Notes under the pieces: model-generated | What the model was told of the DNA's origin: nothing | Database searches by the model: none | Seen by the model: the letters and a program-made list of their open reading frames with translations, nothing else | Assembly (NCBI GenBank): GCA_023245765.1 | Contig: JAHFJP010000007.1 | Span: 1-43,900, forward strand | DNA length: 43,900 nucleotides | From: Candidatus Peribacteria bacterium | GTDB taxonomy: Bacteria > Patescibacteriota > Gracilibacteria > Peribacterales > Peribacteraceae | Reading direction: 5' to 3' | Made by a program: the position numbers and the translations under genes | In this document: positions 7,585 through 16,240 of the stretch, piece after piece | Layout: each line of letters begins with the position of its first letter | Position numbering within the stretch: the first letter of the stretch is position 1

Positions 7585-8427
7585 TCATGCATTTGCCTCG
7601 ACAGCTATCTCCTCGTGAACAGCGGATCCGCCAGCTTTTCCATTCGGGCTATCGGCCGGTCGTCTTTTCGACACTTTGCTTTTGGCTTCCTCCGCGAATG
7701 CAAATTCCGCGATGACCGACCGCCGGTAGAGTTCGGCGCACATCGCACTGAATTTCCCGATGAGCGGTTCCATCGTCGGTTCGTCATCGCGAATTTTGTT
7801 GTATTCCCGTTTCGTGAACTTCGGCACTGAGGAGGTTTTCCGAACACCTTCCGGATTATCTGCCAGACTTTTTCCTTCTTTTTCGACGGCGGCATAATCC
7901 TGGATAATTTCCCGTTGAACCTTTTCCAGCAAGATACTCAGTGCATGCTGTATTTGTTGCAGCTCTCCCGCCAAATCAACCGGATCGTCCGATAATCCAT
8001 TGGGATTTGCCTTCCATTCTTGAGTTCTGCGATCCGCTTCCGATGCGAAGCGGTCCTTGTCTTTTATCGCTTCAGGAAGTGTGGATCGCGTCAGCAGATT
8101 CAGGTGTTCGATCTGGTGATATATATTCAACCGGGCGAGAAAAGATGCTTCTGATGCGCGGAGTTTGTTGTATTCATCCCGTTGTTCGTCATCCATGAAA
8201 AGAGCGGGGTTCTTTTCAAAGTGTTCCAGTAATTGTTCCAGGGTCACCTCGACTGCCGCATGTTGTCGCAATCGCGCGATGCCCCACTTTGCCGCAGGAG
8301 TGTAGATGGGTGTTCCGTAATCCGCCGTTGAATACATATCTTGCCGTGGACCTTCCGGCGTATTCGGATCGAGTCCATCGGTGCTGTACTCCCGTCCTGC
8401 ATGCCCCTCTGTGTTCATGTCGCTCAT
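7585..8427 (-). CDS. hypothetical protein
   Basis: About 280 residues, soluble and strongly charged, with a helical middle (QEIIQDYAAVEKE) and a low-complexity Lys/Ala-rich tail (KSKVSKRRPADSPNGKAGG). The ORF opens at TTG 8457, but ATG 8427 (MSDMNTEGHAG) is the more credible start. It converges on guaA with 3 bp between stops. No family recognised. Confidence 0.6.
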   Translation of the reverse strand: MSDMNTEGHAGREYSTDGLDPNTPEGPRQDMYSTADYGTPIYTPAAKWGIARLRQHAAVEVTLEQLLEHFEKNPALFMDDEQRDEYNKLRASEASFLARLNIYHQIEHLNLLTRSTLPEAIKDKDRFASEADRRTQEWKANPNGLSDDPVDLAGELQQIQHALSILLEKVQREIIQDYAAVEKEGKSLADNPEGVRKTSSVPKFTKREYNKIRDDEPTMEPLIGKFSAMCAELYRRSVIAEFAFAEEAKSKVSKRRPADSPNGKAGGSAVHEEIAVEANA

Positions 8428-8562
8428 AAAGAAATGTGAAAAGAAGATTGGCGGCAACCCTACTGCCTTGGTACGGGGGGGTCAAATACTCTCGTGACAC
8501 CGGCGAGTTTTGCTCATCCAGAGCGAAAGAATCCGCAGATCTCACGGTACTGGCGGTGATCA

Positions 8563-8620
8563 AGGGGCGTAGCAGTGCTGGGCTGGGGAGATCGCGGGCG
8601 TAGCGGTGCTACGCCCCTAC
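8563..8620. repeat. two GTAGGGGC-type hairpin repeats upstream of the sigma factor
   Basis: GGGCGTAGC-GGT-GCTACGCCC (8596-8616) followed by CTAC is a 9-bp stem of the widespread GTAGGGGC...GCCC palindrome class. A decayed copy, GGGGCGTAGCAGTGCT, lies at 8564-8580. The rest of the 8428-8639 interval shows only a possible -10 (TATGCT, 8624-8629). Confidence 0.75.
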
Positions 8621-8639
8621 GGCTATGCTGTGAACTCTC

Positions 8640-9206
8640 ATGCAGCAGCAATTACCGGAGAGCGAACTCCAGCGGCTTGTGGCCAAAGCGCAGGACGGCG
8701 ATACCGATGCGTTCGAGAAGCTGTACCTGCAGTTCTTTCTGCCCATCTACCGCTACACGGCGTTCCGCGTTCCATCGGAAATCGCCGAAGACATCGTCGC
8801 GGATGTGTTCGTGAAGGCGTGGGAAAAGATCCATCAATACAGGACGAAAAAAGGCGTGCCGTTCGGCGCGTGGCTGTTTCGCATCGCGCGACACACGGTG
8901 ATCGATACATACCGCCATGAGCGCAATTTTGAGGAGGTCTCCGAAGACCTCGCCGATCCCGATGTGCTCAACCGCGCCGATGCGCATGTCAAAAACCGCG
9001 ATGTGCTGCGGATTGTTCGGGCTGCACTGGAGAAGCTCCCTCGACGCTACCGGGAAATTCTTGTTCTTTCGTACATTGCCGAGCTCCCCCACAACGAAGT
9101 CGCCCGGGTGCTCAAGATGACCGAGGGGGGAGTGCGAATTCTCAAGTTCCGGGCGCTTAGGAAACTCGAGGCCCTTTTACCCCCTGATATCAACGATCGT
9201 TCATGA
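8640..9206 (+). CDS. ECF-type RNA polymerase sigma factor
   Basis: 188 residues. The N-terminal half is region 2: AFEKLYLQFFLPIYRYTAFR, then EDIVADVFVKAWEKIHQYR and WLFRIARHTVIDTYR. The C-terminal half is region 4, with LPRRYREILVLSYIAELPHNEVARVLKMTEGGV as the helix-turn-helix. Directs RNA polymerase to a small regulon. The next gene encodes a membrane FecR/DUF5667 protein, which suggests a sigma/anti-sigma pair. A TATGCT hexamer ends 10 nt before the ATG, just after a hairpin repeat. Confidence 0.9.
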   Translation: MQQQLPESELQRLVAKAQDGDTDAFEKLYLQFFLPIYRYTAFRVPSEIAEDIVADVFVKAWEKIHQYRTKKGVPFGAWLFRIARHTVIDTYRHERNFEEVSEDLADPDVLNRADAHVKNRDVLRIVRAALEKLPRRYREILVLSYIAELPHNEVARVLKMTEGGVRILKFRALRKLEALLPPDINDRS

Positions 9207-9228
9207 TGATCACCTTTTTAGCTCAATT

Positions 9229-9241
9229 TTGTGTAACACAA
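9229..9241. promoter_or_regulatory. perfect palindrome between sigma factor and FecR-like gene
   Basis: TTGTGTAACACAA, two 6-bp half sites around one base, lies inside a wider AATTTT...AAAATT inverted repeat (9225-9250). It could be an operator for the downstream gene or a weak terminator. No protein can be assigned to it. Confidence 0.35.
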
Positions 9242-9288
9242 GGCAAAATTTCCCGTTTTAACTCATGCATCCGGATAGAAAATCCATT

Positions 9289-11271
9289 ATGAGGTCCAAC
9301 TCTCCATCCCCGGCCAATGGATCTGAGCATCTGCTCCGGCAGGCGGCATCGAATCTCACGCCGAACGCCGGTGCACAAGCGCGTGTGAAGCGCATGATCC
9401 GCGCGCAGCTGCGTGCTCCGCATCTGCTCAATCAGGTTCGCGAGGAGCTGACGCCGTCGTCGGGGCTCATCAGGGATCTGTGGTCGCACGTTCTTTCATC
9501 AATCGATCCAATCAGGCATCTCACGCTGTGGGAGCGTCTTCGTGGAACGCTCAGACCAGCAGCTGGAGCACGTGAACTTCTGTGGAGTAGATTCTCCGTT
9601 CGTCTCGAGCCGTCCTACGCGCGGTACGTGGCATCCCGTCCGGTTAAATGGGTCGCGGCGTTCGCTATCGTTCTCGTCGCCGCCCGTGTGAGCCCGCTGC
9701 TGTTTCTCGCTCCCGCCTCCATCGCGGTATCGCCGGTCACGCTGTTTGCCCCGGAAGGGCAGGTGGAAGTGCTGCTCGGGTCACTATGGCAGCCGATCAC
9801 CGGTGAAGTCACCTTAAATTCTCCCACGCGTTTGCAGACGCAGAAGGGTAGGGCGACGATCGTCACGCACGATGACGCGGTGTTCCGCTTTGCGCCCTCC
9901 ACGCGCGGTCAGCTTGTGGATCTTTCCGACCGTCCCGAATCCTCGGTGCAGGAGACAACGGTGGCGCTCGAAGAAGGAGAGCTGTGGGTGCTCGGGCTTG
10001 TTCCCAAGCACGTGCGCGCGATCACGGTTCTCACGTCACAAGGGCGCGTGTTCATCCACGAAGGCAGCGTTTCCATTAAGCAATCTCCCACGGAGGTGGT
10101 GATTCGCGTGCTTGACCGCAGCGCTCTCGTCTCACGTCACGGACACCAGATATCGCTCGTTGCCGGGGAACAGACCGTTCTCAGTGGCGAGAATGAGCCC
10201 GTTGCAACCAAGATGGACTCCTCCGTTTTCCAGGAAGCCTGGGTGGCCGGCAATCTCAGCCGCGACGCGGCCCATCAGCGCGAGATCGCCCAGCTCCAGC
10301 AGGAGCGGCGCGCGGGGGCAGCCGGCATTCTTCCCGGTTCGCGCCTGTATCCCGTCAAGCGCCTCGCCGAAACGGTCGATGTGCTCTTCTCGCTCAGTGA
10401 AGAAGAGCGCGCGCGCAAACTCATCACGCAGGCCAACACGCGTCTCAACGAAGCTGCCGCGATGATTTCAAGTGGAGGGACGCAGGCCGCGGAAGATGCA
10501 CTGCAGGAGTACAAGAACACGCTCCTCCAGGTGGCCAGCGGTTCCGGAGGGAATGCGGTTGTCCAGTCGTTGCTGCAGACGGAAGTCGTCGATGCCGGTC
10601 CGGCCACGGTGGCCGCAGCGCTGCCGGGCGATCCGAGCTACGCACTCAAACTGGCGGTCGATGACACCATCGCCGCATTGCCGAGTACCGTCACCAAGCC
10701 CGATGTGGAGGGCGAAGCGCTCATTGATCAGCTGATTGTGGCCAAGCGCCAGGCTGAGCAAGGGGATACGGAACATGCGAAGGAGACGCTCTCCGAACTC
10801 AGCGATTCCATCGCGCTGCTGGATTCAACTGGTGCCCTCAACCTCGTGGCGCCGGACGTCCGGCACGAAGCCAAAGCGGTCGTGCAGCAGGTGGCTGCCG
10901 CCGTCGAAGGCCCGGTGCTCGGCATCGGTCTGACACTCGGTGTCCCCGAAAAAGATCTGGTGTTGCCGCAGCATCCCTCGCGGACCGTGCTCATCCGTTC
11001 CCTGACGCCGCAGCAGGTGATCGCCAAAGCCCAGGAAATCCGCGGACGCATCTTCGTCTTCGGCACGAAGAAGGCCCGGTACGACGCTCTCGAAGACCAG
11101 ATGCGACTTCTGCTGAACCATCCCGACCGCGGTCGCATCCTCCGCGAGCTCGGCAAGTCTCTCCCGCGCGATGGACTCGCACAGCGCGTGACCCGCGAGA
11201 TTCGAGCGGTGACGGAGGAGGTGCAGATGCAGGTGACCGCCTCCGGCGGGACTGCACCTGCGGCACAGTGA
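9289..11271 (+). CDS. FecR-like / DUF5667 membrane protein, putative anti-sigma partner
   Basis: About 660 residues. In the numbering of the longer ORF form, the N-terminal cytoplasmic part (about 1-125) holds repeated helical units resembling RxxLxPxxxxR. One membrane segment follows at about 127-150 (WVAAFAIVLVAARVSPLLFL). A FecR-like beta domain (about 155-320) has EEGELWVLG and TSQGRVFIHEGSVS. A DUF5667-type unit has ILPGSRLYPVKRLAETVDV (about 355-400), and a second related unit is LPGDPSYALKLAVDDTI. It follows the ECF sigma gene, as regulatory partners do. The ORF can start at ATG 9265. I prefer ATG 9289 because TAGAAA lies 7 nt before it. The anti-sigma role is inferred from position and topology. 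Confidence 0.75.
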   Translation: MRSNSPSPANGSEHLLRQAASNLTPNAGAQARVKRMIRAQLRAPHLLNQVREELTPSSGLIRDLWSHVLSSIDPIRHLTLWERLRGTLRPAAGARELLWSRFSVRLEPSYARYVASRPVKWVAAFAIVLVAARVSPLLFLAPASIAVSPVTLFAPEGQVEVLLGSLWQPITGEVTLNSPTRLQTQKGRATIVTHDDAVFRFAPSTRGQLVDLSDRPESSVQETTVALEEGELWVLGLVPKHVRAITVLTSQGRVFIHEGSVSIKQSPTEVVIRVLDRSALVSRHGHQISLVAGEQTVLSGENEPVATKMDSSVFQEAWVAGNLSRDAAHQREIAQLQQERRAGAAGILPGSRLYPVKRLAETVDVLFSLSEEERARKLITQANTRLNEAAAMISSGGTQAAEDALQEYKNTLLQVASGSGGNAVVQSLLQTEVVDAGPATVAAALPGDPSYALKLAVDDTIAALPSTVTKPDVEGEALIDQLIVAKRQAEQGDTEHAKETLSELSDSIALLDSTGALNLVAPDVRHEAKAVVQQVAAAVEGPVLGIGLTLGVPEKDLVLPQHPSRTVLIRSLTPQQVIAKAQEIRGRIFVFGTKKARYDALEDQMRLLLNHPDRGRILRELGKSLPRDGLAQRVTREIRAVTEEVQMQVTASGGTAPAAQ

Positions 11272-11273
11272 GG

Positions 11274-11370
11274 TAAAGAGGGCGAGAAACGGTTAAGAGG
11301 GTAAAGAGGAATTTTTTCGTTTCCTCTTTACCTTCTTCACCCTCTTTACCTTCTTCATCCTCTTCGTTAC
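11274..11370. repeat. 9-bp tandem repeat, inverted arms, between FecR-like gene and efp
   Basis: The left arm contains GGGTAAAGAGG and the right arm CCTCTTTACC units with a clear 9-bp period (CCTCTTTAC, CTTCTTCAC, CCTCTTTAC, CTTCTTCAT). The facing arms can pair over about 10 bp around an AATTTTTTCG loop. It may terminate transcription. Confidence 0.7.
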
Positions 11371-11382
11371 CCTTCCCGGGCT

Positions 11383-11946
11383 ATGGCAATGTATTCCATC
11401 ACCGACCTCAAGCCCGGACGCGCCGTCAGTATCGACGGGCAGCCGTACCTGGTGCTTACCTCGCAGTTTGGGCGCAAAAGCCAGAGCAAGGCGAACATGC
11501 AGTGCAAACTCAAGAATCTGCAGACCGGTGTGATCATGGCGCGCAACTTCCAGGGCAGCGAGAAAATCGAGCAGGCGGATGTCGGCTTTAAGCATGTGCA
11601 GTTTCTGTATGGTGACCAGACCTCCTGCACGTTCATGGATCTGGAAACCTACGATCAATTCGCACTGCAGAAGGACGATATTGAAGATCTGGTCGGATTC
11701 CTGACCGACGGTCTCGAAGTCGACGCACTCATGTACGGCGAAAAACCGATCAGCATCAAGTTACCGTCGACCGTCATTCTCACGGTCAAAGAGACGATCC
11801 CGGGTGTGAAAGGAGACACCGCCACCGGGGGAGGGAAGCCGGCGAAGCTGGATACGGGACTGACGGTGACTGTTCCTTTGTTTATCAATGAAGGCGATAA
11901 GATTATCGTGAATACGGAGACCGGGGAATATAAAGAGAGAGCATAA
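11383..11946 (+). CDS. efp: elongation factor P
   Basis: 187 residues with the three-domain EF-P layout: KOW-like N-terminus (ITDLKPGRAVSIDGQPYLV), OB domain (QFALQKDDIEDLVGFL), and C-terminal OB domain ending DKIIVNTETGEYKERA. It relieves ribosome stalling at proline runs. A gap-free alignment to the remembered E. coli sequence puts Gln34 (in GRKSQSKAN) where E. coli has the modified Lys34, and the usual PGKG loop is absent. The gene therefore looks unable to use lysylation or Arg rhamnosylation at that position. No -10 is close to the start. Confidence 0.93.
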   Translation: MAMYSITDLKPGRAVSIDGQPYLVLTSQFGRKSQSKANMQCKLKNLQTGVIMARNFQGSEKIEQADVGFKHVQFLYGDQTSCTFMDLETYDQFALQKDDIEDLVGFLTDGLEVDALMYGEKPISIKLPSTVILTVKETIPGVKGDTATGGGKPAKLDTGLTVTVPLFINEGDKIIVNTETGEYKERA

Positions 11947-11971
11947 TCAGGTGGAAGCAAAGAATCTGATG

Positions 11972-12022
11972 ATCCCCCCCCACCTAACCTCCCCCTGCGG
12001 GGGAGGGAGATGCGGAGGAGGG
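11972..12022. repeat. C-run/G-run hairpin after efp
   Basis: CCTAACCTCCCCCTGCGGGGGAGG type element with stem CTCCCCC-TGC-GGGGGAG, of the same general GC-rich repeat kind as at 34459. It probably ends efp transcription, although no T-tract follows. Confidence 0.55.
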
Positions 12023-12049
12023 AAAAAGGTATATGAGCTCTAGCAATAT

Positions 12050-12913
12050 TCAGGTCATTTTTGCTGATGCCTCGTCGCGCATGATCTCTTCGCGAATTTT
12101 TTCCCGATCGATGCCGAGGTCGTGGAAATAGTTGTCCAAGTCTCTATAGAGTTGCGAATAGCGTTCCTTATCACGTCTATCCAGAGCCAGGAGACCATGA
12201 ATTTCGGAGGCAAATGCCGGCATTTGGCCTGTGTATTGTGTGTAAGTGCTCAACGTGCGTGTCTGTTCATGCTGCCGCAGGCGTTCCTCGTAGGTCATGA
12301 TGCGTGTAGGGTCCGCGCTATCGACCCCACCGCAGATGTCGGCGTACATGATGATTTTTTCGATGGGCTCAAGCTGTTCGAGCGTTTTGAATTTCTTTCC
12401 CAGACGCACCGTATCGACAATCAGATGCGCCATCCCCGCGCGTTTTAAAATCGCGTCGCCCTCGTACTCGGTACGCAGATATCCAAACTGTCCCGCAACT
12501 TTACCGATATCATGAAAGAGACCTTCGATCTCCACCGTTCTGGGATCCAGAGATGCAAATTCTGCTGTGTTGACATTATCACTGTCCTGTAATTTCTCCG
12601 TGACTCTCCGTGCAAATTCCCCGACGCGCCGTATATGGAGATGTAGTAAGCGGCTCTTTTCCGTCACCGGACCCAGAGTTTCAAGATAGCGTAGCGCTTC
12701 CTGTACATCTTCCACCGAGAGTATTGCGCCGGGAATACGTAAACGCGAATTTTCCGGAATCTGTTCCTTGGTAATCTGAACGGCAGCTCTGATTCTGCTT
12801 TTTGAAGCGTGACGCTTTTCCTTCAATGCCTCCGCGCGCGATATGGGTCTTGGATCTCCAGTTTCTTTTGGTCGAATCGCCAGCAAATCATTGTAAACTC
12901 TGTCCAAACCCAT
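12050..12913 (-). CDS. HD-domain metal-dependent phosphohydrolase-like protein
   Basis: 287 residues. The central HD domain is visible: H in LLHLHIRRVGEFARR, the HD pair in EGLFHDIGKVAGQFG, a later His in RAGMAHLIVDTV, and Asp in IIMYADICGG. Such domains hydrolyse phosphomonoesters or nucleotides, and the substrate cannot be told from the sequence. The N-terminal ~90 residues and the charged C-terminus are unassigned. It has its own strong promoter ending 6 nt before the ATG. It lies 39 bp after gatB in the same direction. Confidence 0.75.
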   Translation of the reverse strand: MGLDRVYNDLLAIRPKETGDPRPISRAEALKEKRHASKSRIRAAVQITKEQIPENSRLRIPGAILSVEDVQEALRYLETLGPVTEKSRLLHLHIRRVGEFARRVTEKLQDSDNVNTAEFASLDPRTVEIEGLFHDIGKVAGQFGYLRTEYEGDAILKRAGMAHLIVDTVRLGKKFKTLEQLEPIEKIIMYADICGGVDSADPTRIMTYEERLRQHEQTRTLSTYTQYTGQMPAFASEIHGLLALDRRDKERYSQLYRDLDNYFHDLGIDREKIREEIMRDEASAKMT

Positions 12914-12919
12914 AAAGGT

Positions 12920-12948
12920 ATTTTAATGTATTTTTTCAATAAAGTCAA
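12920..12948 (-). promoter_or_regulatory. promoter of the HD-domain gene, leaderless spacing
   Basis: Minus strand: TTGACT (12943-12948), 17-bp spacer, TAAAAT (12920-12925), 6 nt, ATG 12913. Close to consensus in both boxes. Confidence 0.7.
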
Positions 12949-12952
12949 TAAT

Positions 12953-14377
12953 TTAGAGATGCTTCAGGAGAATTTCGTTCACCTTCCCCGGATTCGCCTG
13001 CCCTTTCGACTGCTTCATCACATAGCCAACGATCGCCCCGAGTGCCGCCTGCTTGCCGCTCTTGTAATCCTCGATGGCTTTCGGATTCTTCGCGATTGCC
13101 TCTTTCACGAATGCCTCGATCTTCGAGTCATCAGAAATCTGGCCCATACCTTCGGCGGCGATGATGTCCTTGGGTGATTTTCCCGTCGTCACCATCTTCT
13201 CCAATACAGTCTTCCCCGCATTGCCGGAGATCGTTCCATCATCAATCGCGATCACCAGGTCGAGCATCGCGTTCACGGAGGGCGCATCGGCGGCGGTCTT
13301 GCCGTGCGCGTTCAAAAAGCCCATCAGCTGGGTGAGGATCAGGCTTGAGGTGCGCTTGGCATCGTCGGTCTTGGCATACACGGCATCAAAGAGTGCCCGC
13401 ATCTCCGGCTGATCGATCAGCGTCGCCGCTTCCGCGTCATTGAGCCCCATCGCGAGGTAGTGCTTCTTGCGCTCACGCGGCAGAACAACGGGCTCCGGTT
13501 GGATCTGTAGCAGCATCTTTTCATCAATCAACAATGGGGGAATATCCGGCTCCGGGAAATAGCGGTAATCGTCGGCGGTTTCTTTCTCGCGCAGCATGCG
13601 TGTTTTGCCATCGTCATCCAGCCATCCGACGGTGATATCTCTTTTGAGCGGCCCACCGGTCTCATCCCACGATTTGCGGAGCCGCGCTTCTTCGTACTGG
13701 AGCGCTCTCTCGAGTGCCTTGAACGAATTCAAGTTCTTGATCTCACTGCGGGGGTTCAACTTCGTCGTTCCCTTCTCACGCAGGCTGATACTCGCATCAA
13801 ATCGCATCATTCCTTTGAACATGTCGGCCTCGGAGGCATTCACCGCGATCAACATCCGCCGGAGCTCTTCGGCGAACGCGACGGCTTCATCGGCGGATCG
13901 CAGATCCGGTTCGGTCACGATCTCCATCAGCGGCGTCCCCGCGCGGTTGTAATCACAAAGAGTCACGGATCCCCTGTGTGTCAGCTTTCCTGCGTCATTC
14001 TCCATATGCAGTCTCGTGATCCCGCACACCATCTCCTTCCCTGCGACGTCGTAGTGGACTTTCCCCTTCGAGGCTAATGGAAAGTCATACTGAGAAATCT
14101 GAAATCCCGACGGCAAGTCCGGATAGAAGTAGTGCTTGCGGTCGAAGTGACTATTTTTATTCACCGTGCACTTGAGCGCGAGCGACATCTTCACCGCCTT
14201 GATGATCGATTCTTTATTCGGCACGGGCAGCGTCCCGGGATGACCCATGCAGATCTCGCACACGGTCGTATTCGGTTCTTTGCCGAACGCGTCGTTGTCG
14301 CACCCACAGAACATCTTCGTCTTCGTGTTCATCTGGGCGTGGACCTCCAGTCCGATGATGGCTTCCAGGGTTGGCAT
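12953..14377 (-). CDS. gatB: Asp-tRNA(Asn)/Glu-tRNA(Gln) amidotransferase subunit B
   Basis: 474 residues. The kinase/transamidation core begins EAIIGLEVHAQMNTKTKMFC. The zinc-type cysteines are in FCGCDND and TTVCEICMGHPG, followed by YFYPDLPSGFQISQYDFPL and YFPEPDIPPL. The helical YqeY-like tail ends GYVMKQSKGQANPGKVNEILLKHL. It works with GatA and GatC to amidate misacylated tRNAs, and neither partner is in this window. AGGGG about 5 nt before the ATG is one of few Shine-Dalgarno-like sites here. Confidence 0.95.
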   Translation of the reverse strand: MPTLEAIIGLEVHAQMNTKTKMFCGCDNDAFGKEPNTTVCEICMGHPGTLPVPNKESIIKAVKMSLALKCTVNKNSHFDRKHYFYPDLPSGFQISQYDFPLASKGKVHYDVAGKEMVCGITRLHMENDAGKLTHRGSVTLCDYNRAGTPLMEIVTEPDLRSADEAVAFAEELRRMLIAVNASEADMFKGMMRFDASISLREKGTTKLNPRSEIKNLNSFKALERALQYEEARLRKSWDETGGPLKRDITVGWLDDDGKTRMLREKETADDYRYFPEPDIPPLLIDEKMLLQIQPEPVVLPRERKKHYLAMGLNDAEAATLIDQPEMRALFDAVYAKTDDAKRTSSLILTQLMGFLNAHGKTAADAPSVNAMLDLVIAIDDGTISGNAGKTVLEKMVTTGKSPKDIIAAEGMGQISDDSKIEAFVKEAIAKNPKAIEDYKSGKQAALGAIVGYVMKQSKGQANPGKVNEILLKHL

Positions 14378-14407
14378 AGGTACCCCTGCAGAGTAATCAA
14401 CTCGCCA

Positions 14408-15448
14408 TCATGCTGCCAGATCATTCTGCCGGATAATTGTGGCTGCCTGGGAAGATACCGACGAATCCGTCGATTTTTTTTCACCCTTTCGGCGCTGTAT
14501 GAAGTTATAGAGCAACCACTGCAATTTCTCCCAATGGACCTCCATCGATGGCACGGTGATATGTTCTTCGGGATCCAGCCCCAGGAGATCTGCGAAGCCG
14601 TTCACGAACCGCACGAAATTGATGTAGTTGATCAGATGTACCAGCATGTCATCGTTCCATGCGTCACCCCCTTTTGAGAAATATTCCAACAACTCCTGGC
14701 CGGTCCTCATCAATTTTTTGTGGTCCAGCAGGAGCTGTGGATCCGACATCTTGAACTGCCACTCATCTGCTTCGGGATACACGAAGAGATTTTTGTATGC
14801 CATGCAATCCACCGGTTGTTTCGTTTTCTGCGCGAAGAAGCTCATTTGGGAAAAGAGTTGCACCAGACGTTCACGCAACAGAGCTTCGATCTTCATCAGC
14901 GTAAATGTTTTTTGCATGTCTTTGTTGCGGAAGATTGCCTTAAAGGCATCGGGATCGAAAGGCCCTCTTTGGAAAATCGCGCGTTCATTGACCGCCGCGT
15001 ATGTTCTGGGGTCATGCATCTGCTCATCTTCGTAGCCAGAAGCGATATTGAGCGTATCGGGATGATTGATAATGCGGGAGATATCCTTCTGGAAATGCAC
15101 GGCCTGTACGATTCCATTCTGTGGCGGATAATGCGAATGCACGACACGTTCATCACCAAAGAAAAACTCGCAGTTTTGCTGATAATGCAGCCGGCTCAAT
15201 CGTTCATGATCATCAGATTGCTGTTTATCTACTTTCCCCACCACGGACGGAGTCACCTGGAACACAAAAGACTGCGCCCCCGTCCCGACCAGTGGAAAGA
15301 TATTGTTATCATGATGTCTTCCAAGGACTTCGTGCAGCCGCACTCTCGCAAGCGTTTCTCCGATGTCCGCTTGGGGCAGTTGATAGTTCCGAACGGACTG
15401 CTTGTGAATCAGCGTCCGGTCCTCGACATCAGGGGTTGTCTGGACCAT
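14408..15448 (-). CDS. divergent protein-kinase-fold-like protein
   Basis: 346 residues. Residues 52-74 read like a glycine-rich loop plus an ATP-binding lysine: PLVGTGAQSFVFQV then VVGKVDK (Lys72). Residues 214-237 read like a catalytic/metal loop: D214 in PVDCMAYKNLFVY, Asn220, and SDP at 235-237 where kinases have DFG. The middle is helical. This matches the aminoglycoside-phosphotransferase/kinase-like pattern in order and spacing but is too divergent to name. It could also be a pseudokinase. Its promoter lies 6 nt before the ATG. Confidence 0.5.
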   Translation of the reverse strand: MVQTTPDVEDRTLIHKQSVRNYQLPQADIGETLARVRLHEVLGRHHDNNIFPLVGTGAQSFVFQVTPSVVGKVDKQQSDDHERLSRLHYQQNCEFFFGDERVVHSHYPPQNGIVQAVHFQKDISRIINHPDTLNIASGYEDEQMHDPRTYAAVNERAIFQRGPFDPDAFKAIFRNKDMQKTFTLMKIEALLRERLVQLFSQMSFFAQKTKQPVDCMAYKNLFVYPEADEWQFKMSDPQLLLDHKKLMRTGQELLEYFSKGGDAWNDDMLVHLINYINFVRFVNGFADLLGLDPEEHITVPSMEVHWEKLQWLLYNFIQRRKGEKKSTDSSVSSQAATIIRQNDLAA

Positions 15449-15454
15449 GGTGCC

Positions 15455-15482
15455 ACTCTAGAGGTGTGTTTTCCGCGAGCAA
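15455..15482 (-). promoter_or_regulatory. promoter of the kinase-fold-like gene, leaderless spacing
   Basis: Minus strand: TTGCTC (15477-15482), 16-bp spacer, TAGAGT (15455-15460), 6 nt, ATG 15448. Confidence 0.6.
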
Positions 15483-15592
15483 CAAAATTGTTCCACGATA
15501 GCCTTCATCGTGGTCCGTTTGGCTATTCAAAGACAAAAAAAGTCCTCAGGCGATCTCGATGTTCGCGCCGCTTGTCCCGGCAATAGACGCTG

Positions 15593-15598
15593 TATAGA
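15593..15598 (+). promoter_or_regulatory. -10 box of the second ECF sigma gene
   Basis: TATAGA ends 9 nt before GTG 15608. A possible -35 (CTTGTC, 15571-15576) lies 16 bp upstream. Confidence 0.45.
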
Positions 15599-15607
15599 TT
15601 CCATGGT

Positions 15608-16240
15608 GTGAATACCCTACAAGTTGCGGCACGTCGTAAAAAATCTCCGGAGTGTGCGACGAAAGATCCTCCGGAATTTCTGGAAGCACTGCGCCGGGGT
15701 GATGAACGCGCGTGGCAGGCATTGATGCGACGTCATGAAGCCCAATTCATTTGTGTCATCCAACCTATCATTTCTGATCCCGAGGGGATTGAAGATGTTT
15801 TACAGGATGGATATTTGAAGGCTCACCGTGGCATTGGAGAATTCGACAATCTTGAAGCGTCCATTGCCACGTGGGTAACGAAAATTATGCGGAGAGCAGC
15901 GATCAACAGGGTTCGCAACACAAACAAAAAGAAGATGCTGCGTATGGGTGTGGACGATGAAGGAAAAAATATCGAATATACAAGCGACGTCCCCGACACG
16001 CTTGATGCAGCCATGCAACGTGAGCAAATTACTCTGATTGAGAGCGCACGTCGGTCACTCATGCCGAAATATCAGGATGTCATCAATGTATGGATGACAC
16101 CCGGTATGACCTACGAAAAGGCGGGGAAACATTTTGGTATTTCGTTTAAAGCATATAAATCACTACTCGACCGAGCGCGCAAATCTCTCTCGATACTTCT
16201 GCAGGAAAACGGCGTGTTGAACGGTCACGACGTTGCGTAA
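15608..16240 (+). CDS. ECF-type RNA polymerase sigma factor (second)
   Basis: 210 residues. Region 2: FLEALRRGDERAWQALMRRH, then GIEDVLQDGYLKAHRGIGEF and ATWVTKIMRRAAINRVRN. Region 4: MTYEKAGKHFGISFKAYKSLLDRARKSL as the helix-turn-helix. It starts with GTG. No obvious anti-sigma gene is next to it. Its last 16 bp overlap the convergent def gene, so the two transcripts collide. Confidence 0.85.
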   Translation: MNTLQVAARRKKSPECATKDPPEFLEALRRGDERAWQALMRRHEAQFICVIQPIISDPEGIEDVLQDGYLKAHRGIGEFDNLEASIATWVTKIMRRAAINRVRNTNKKKMLRMGVDDEGKNIEYTSDVPDTLDAAMQREQITLIESARRSLMPKYQDVINVWMTPGMTYEKAGKHFGISFKAYKSLLDRARKSLSILLQENGVLNGHDVA

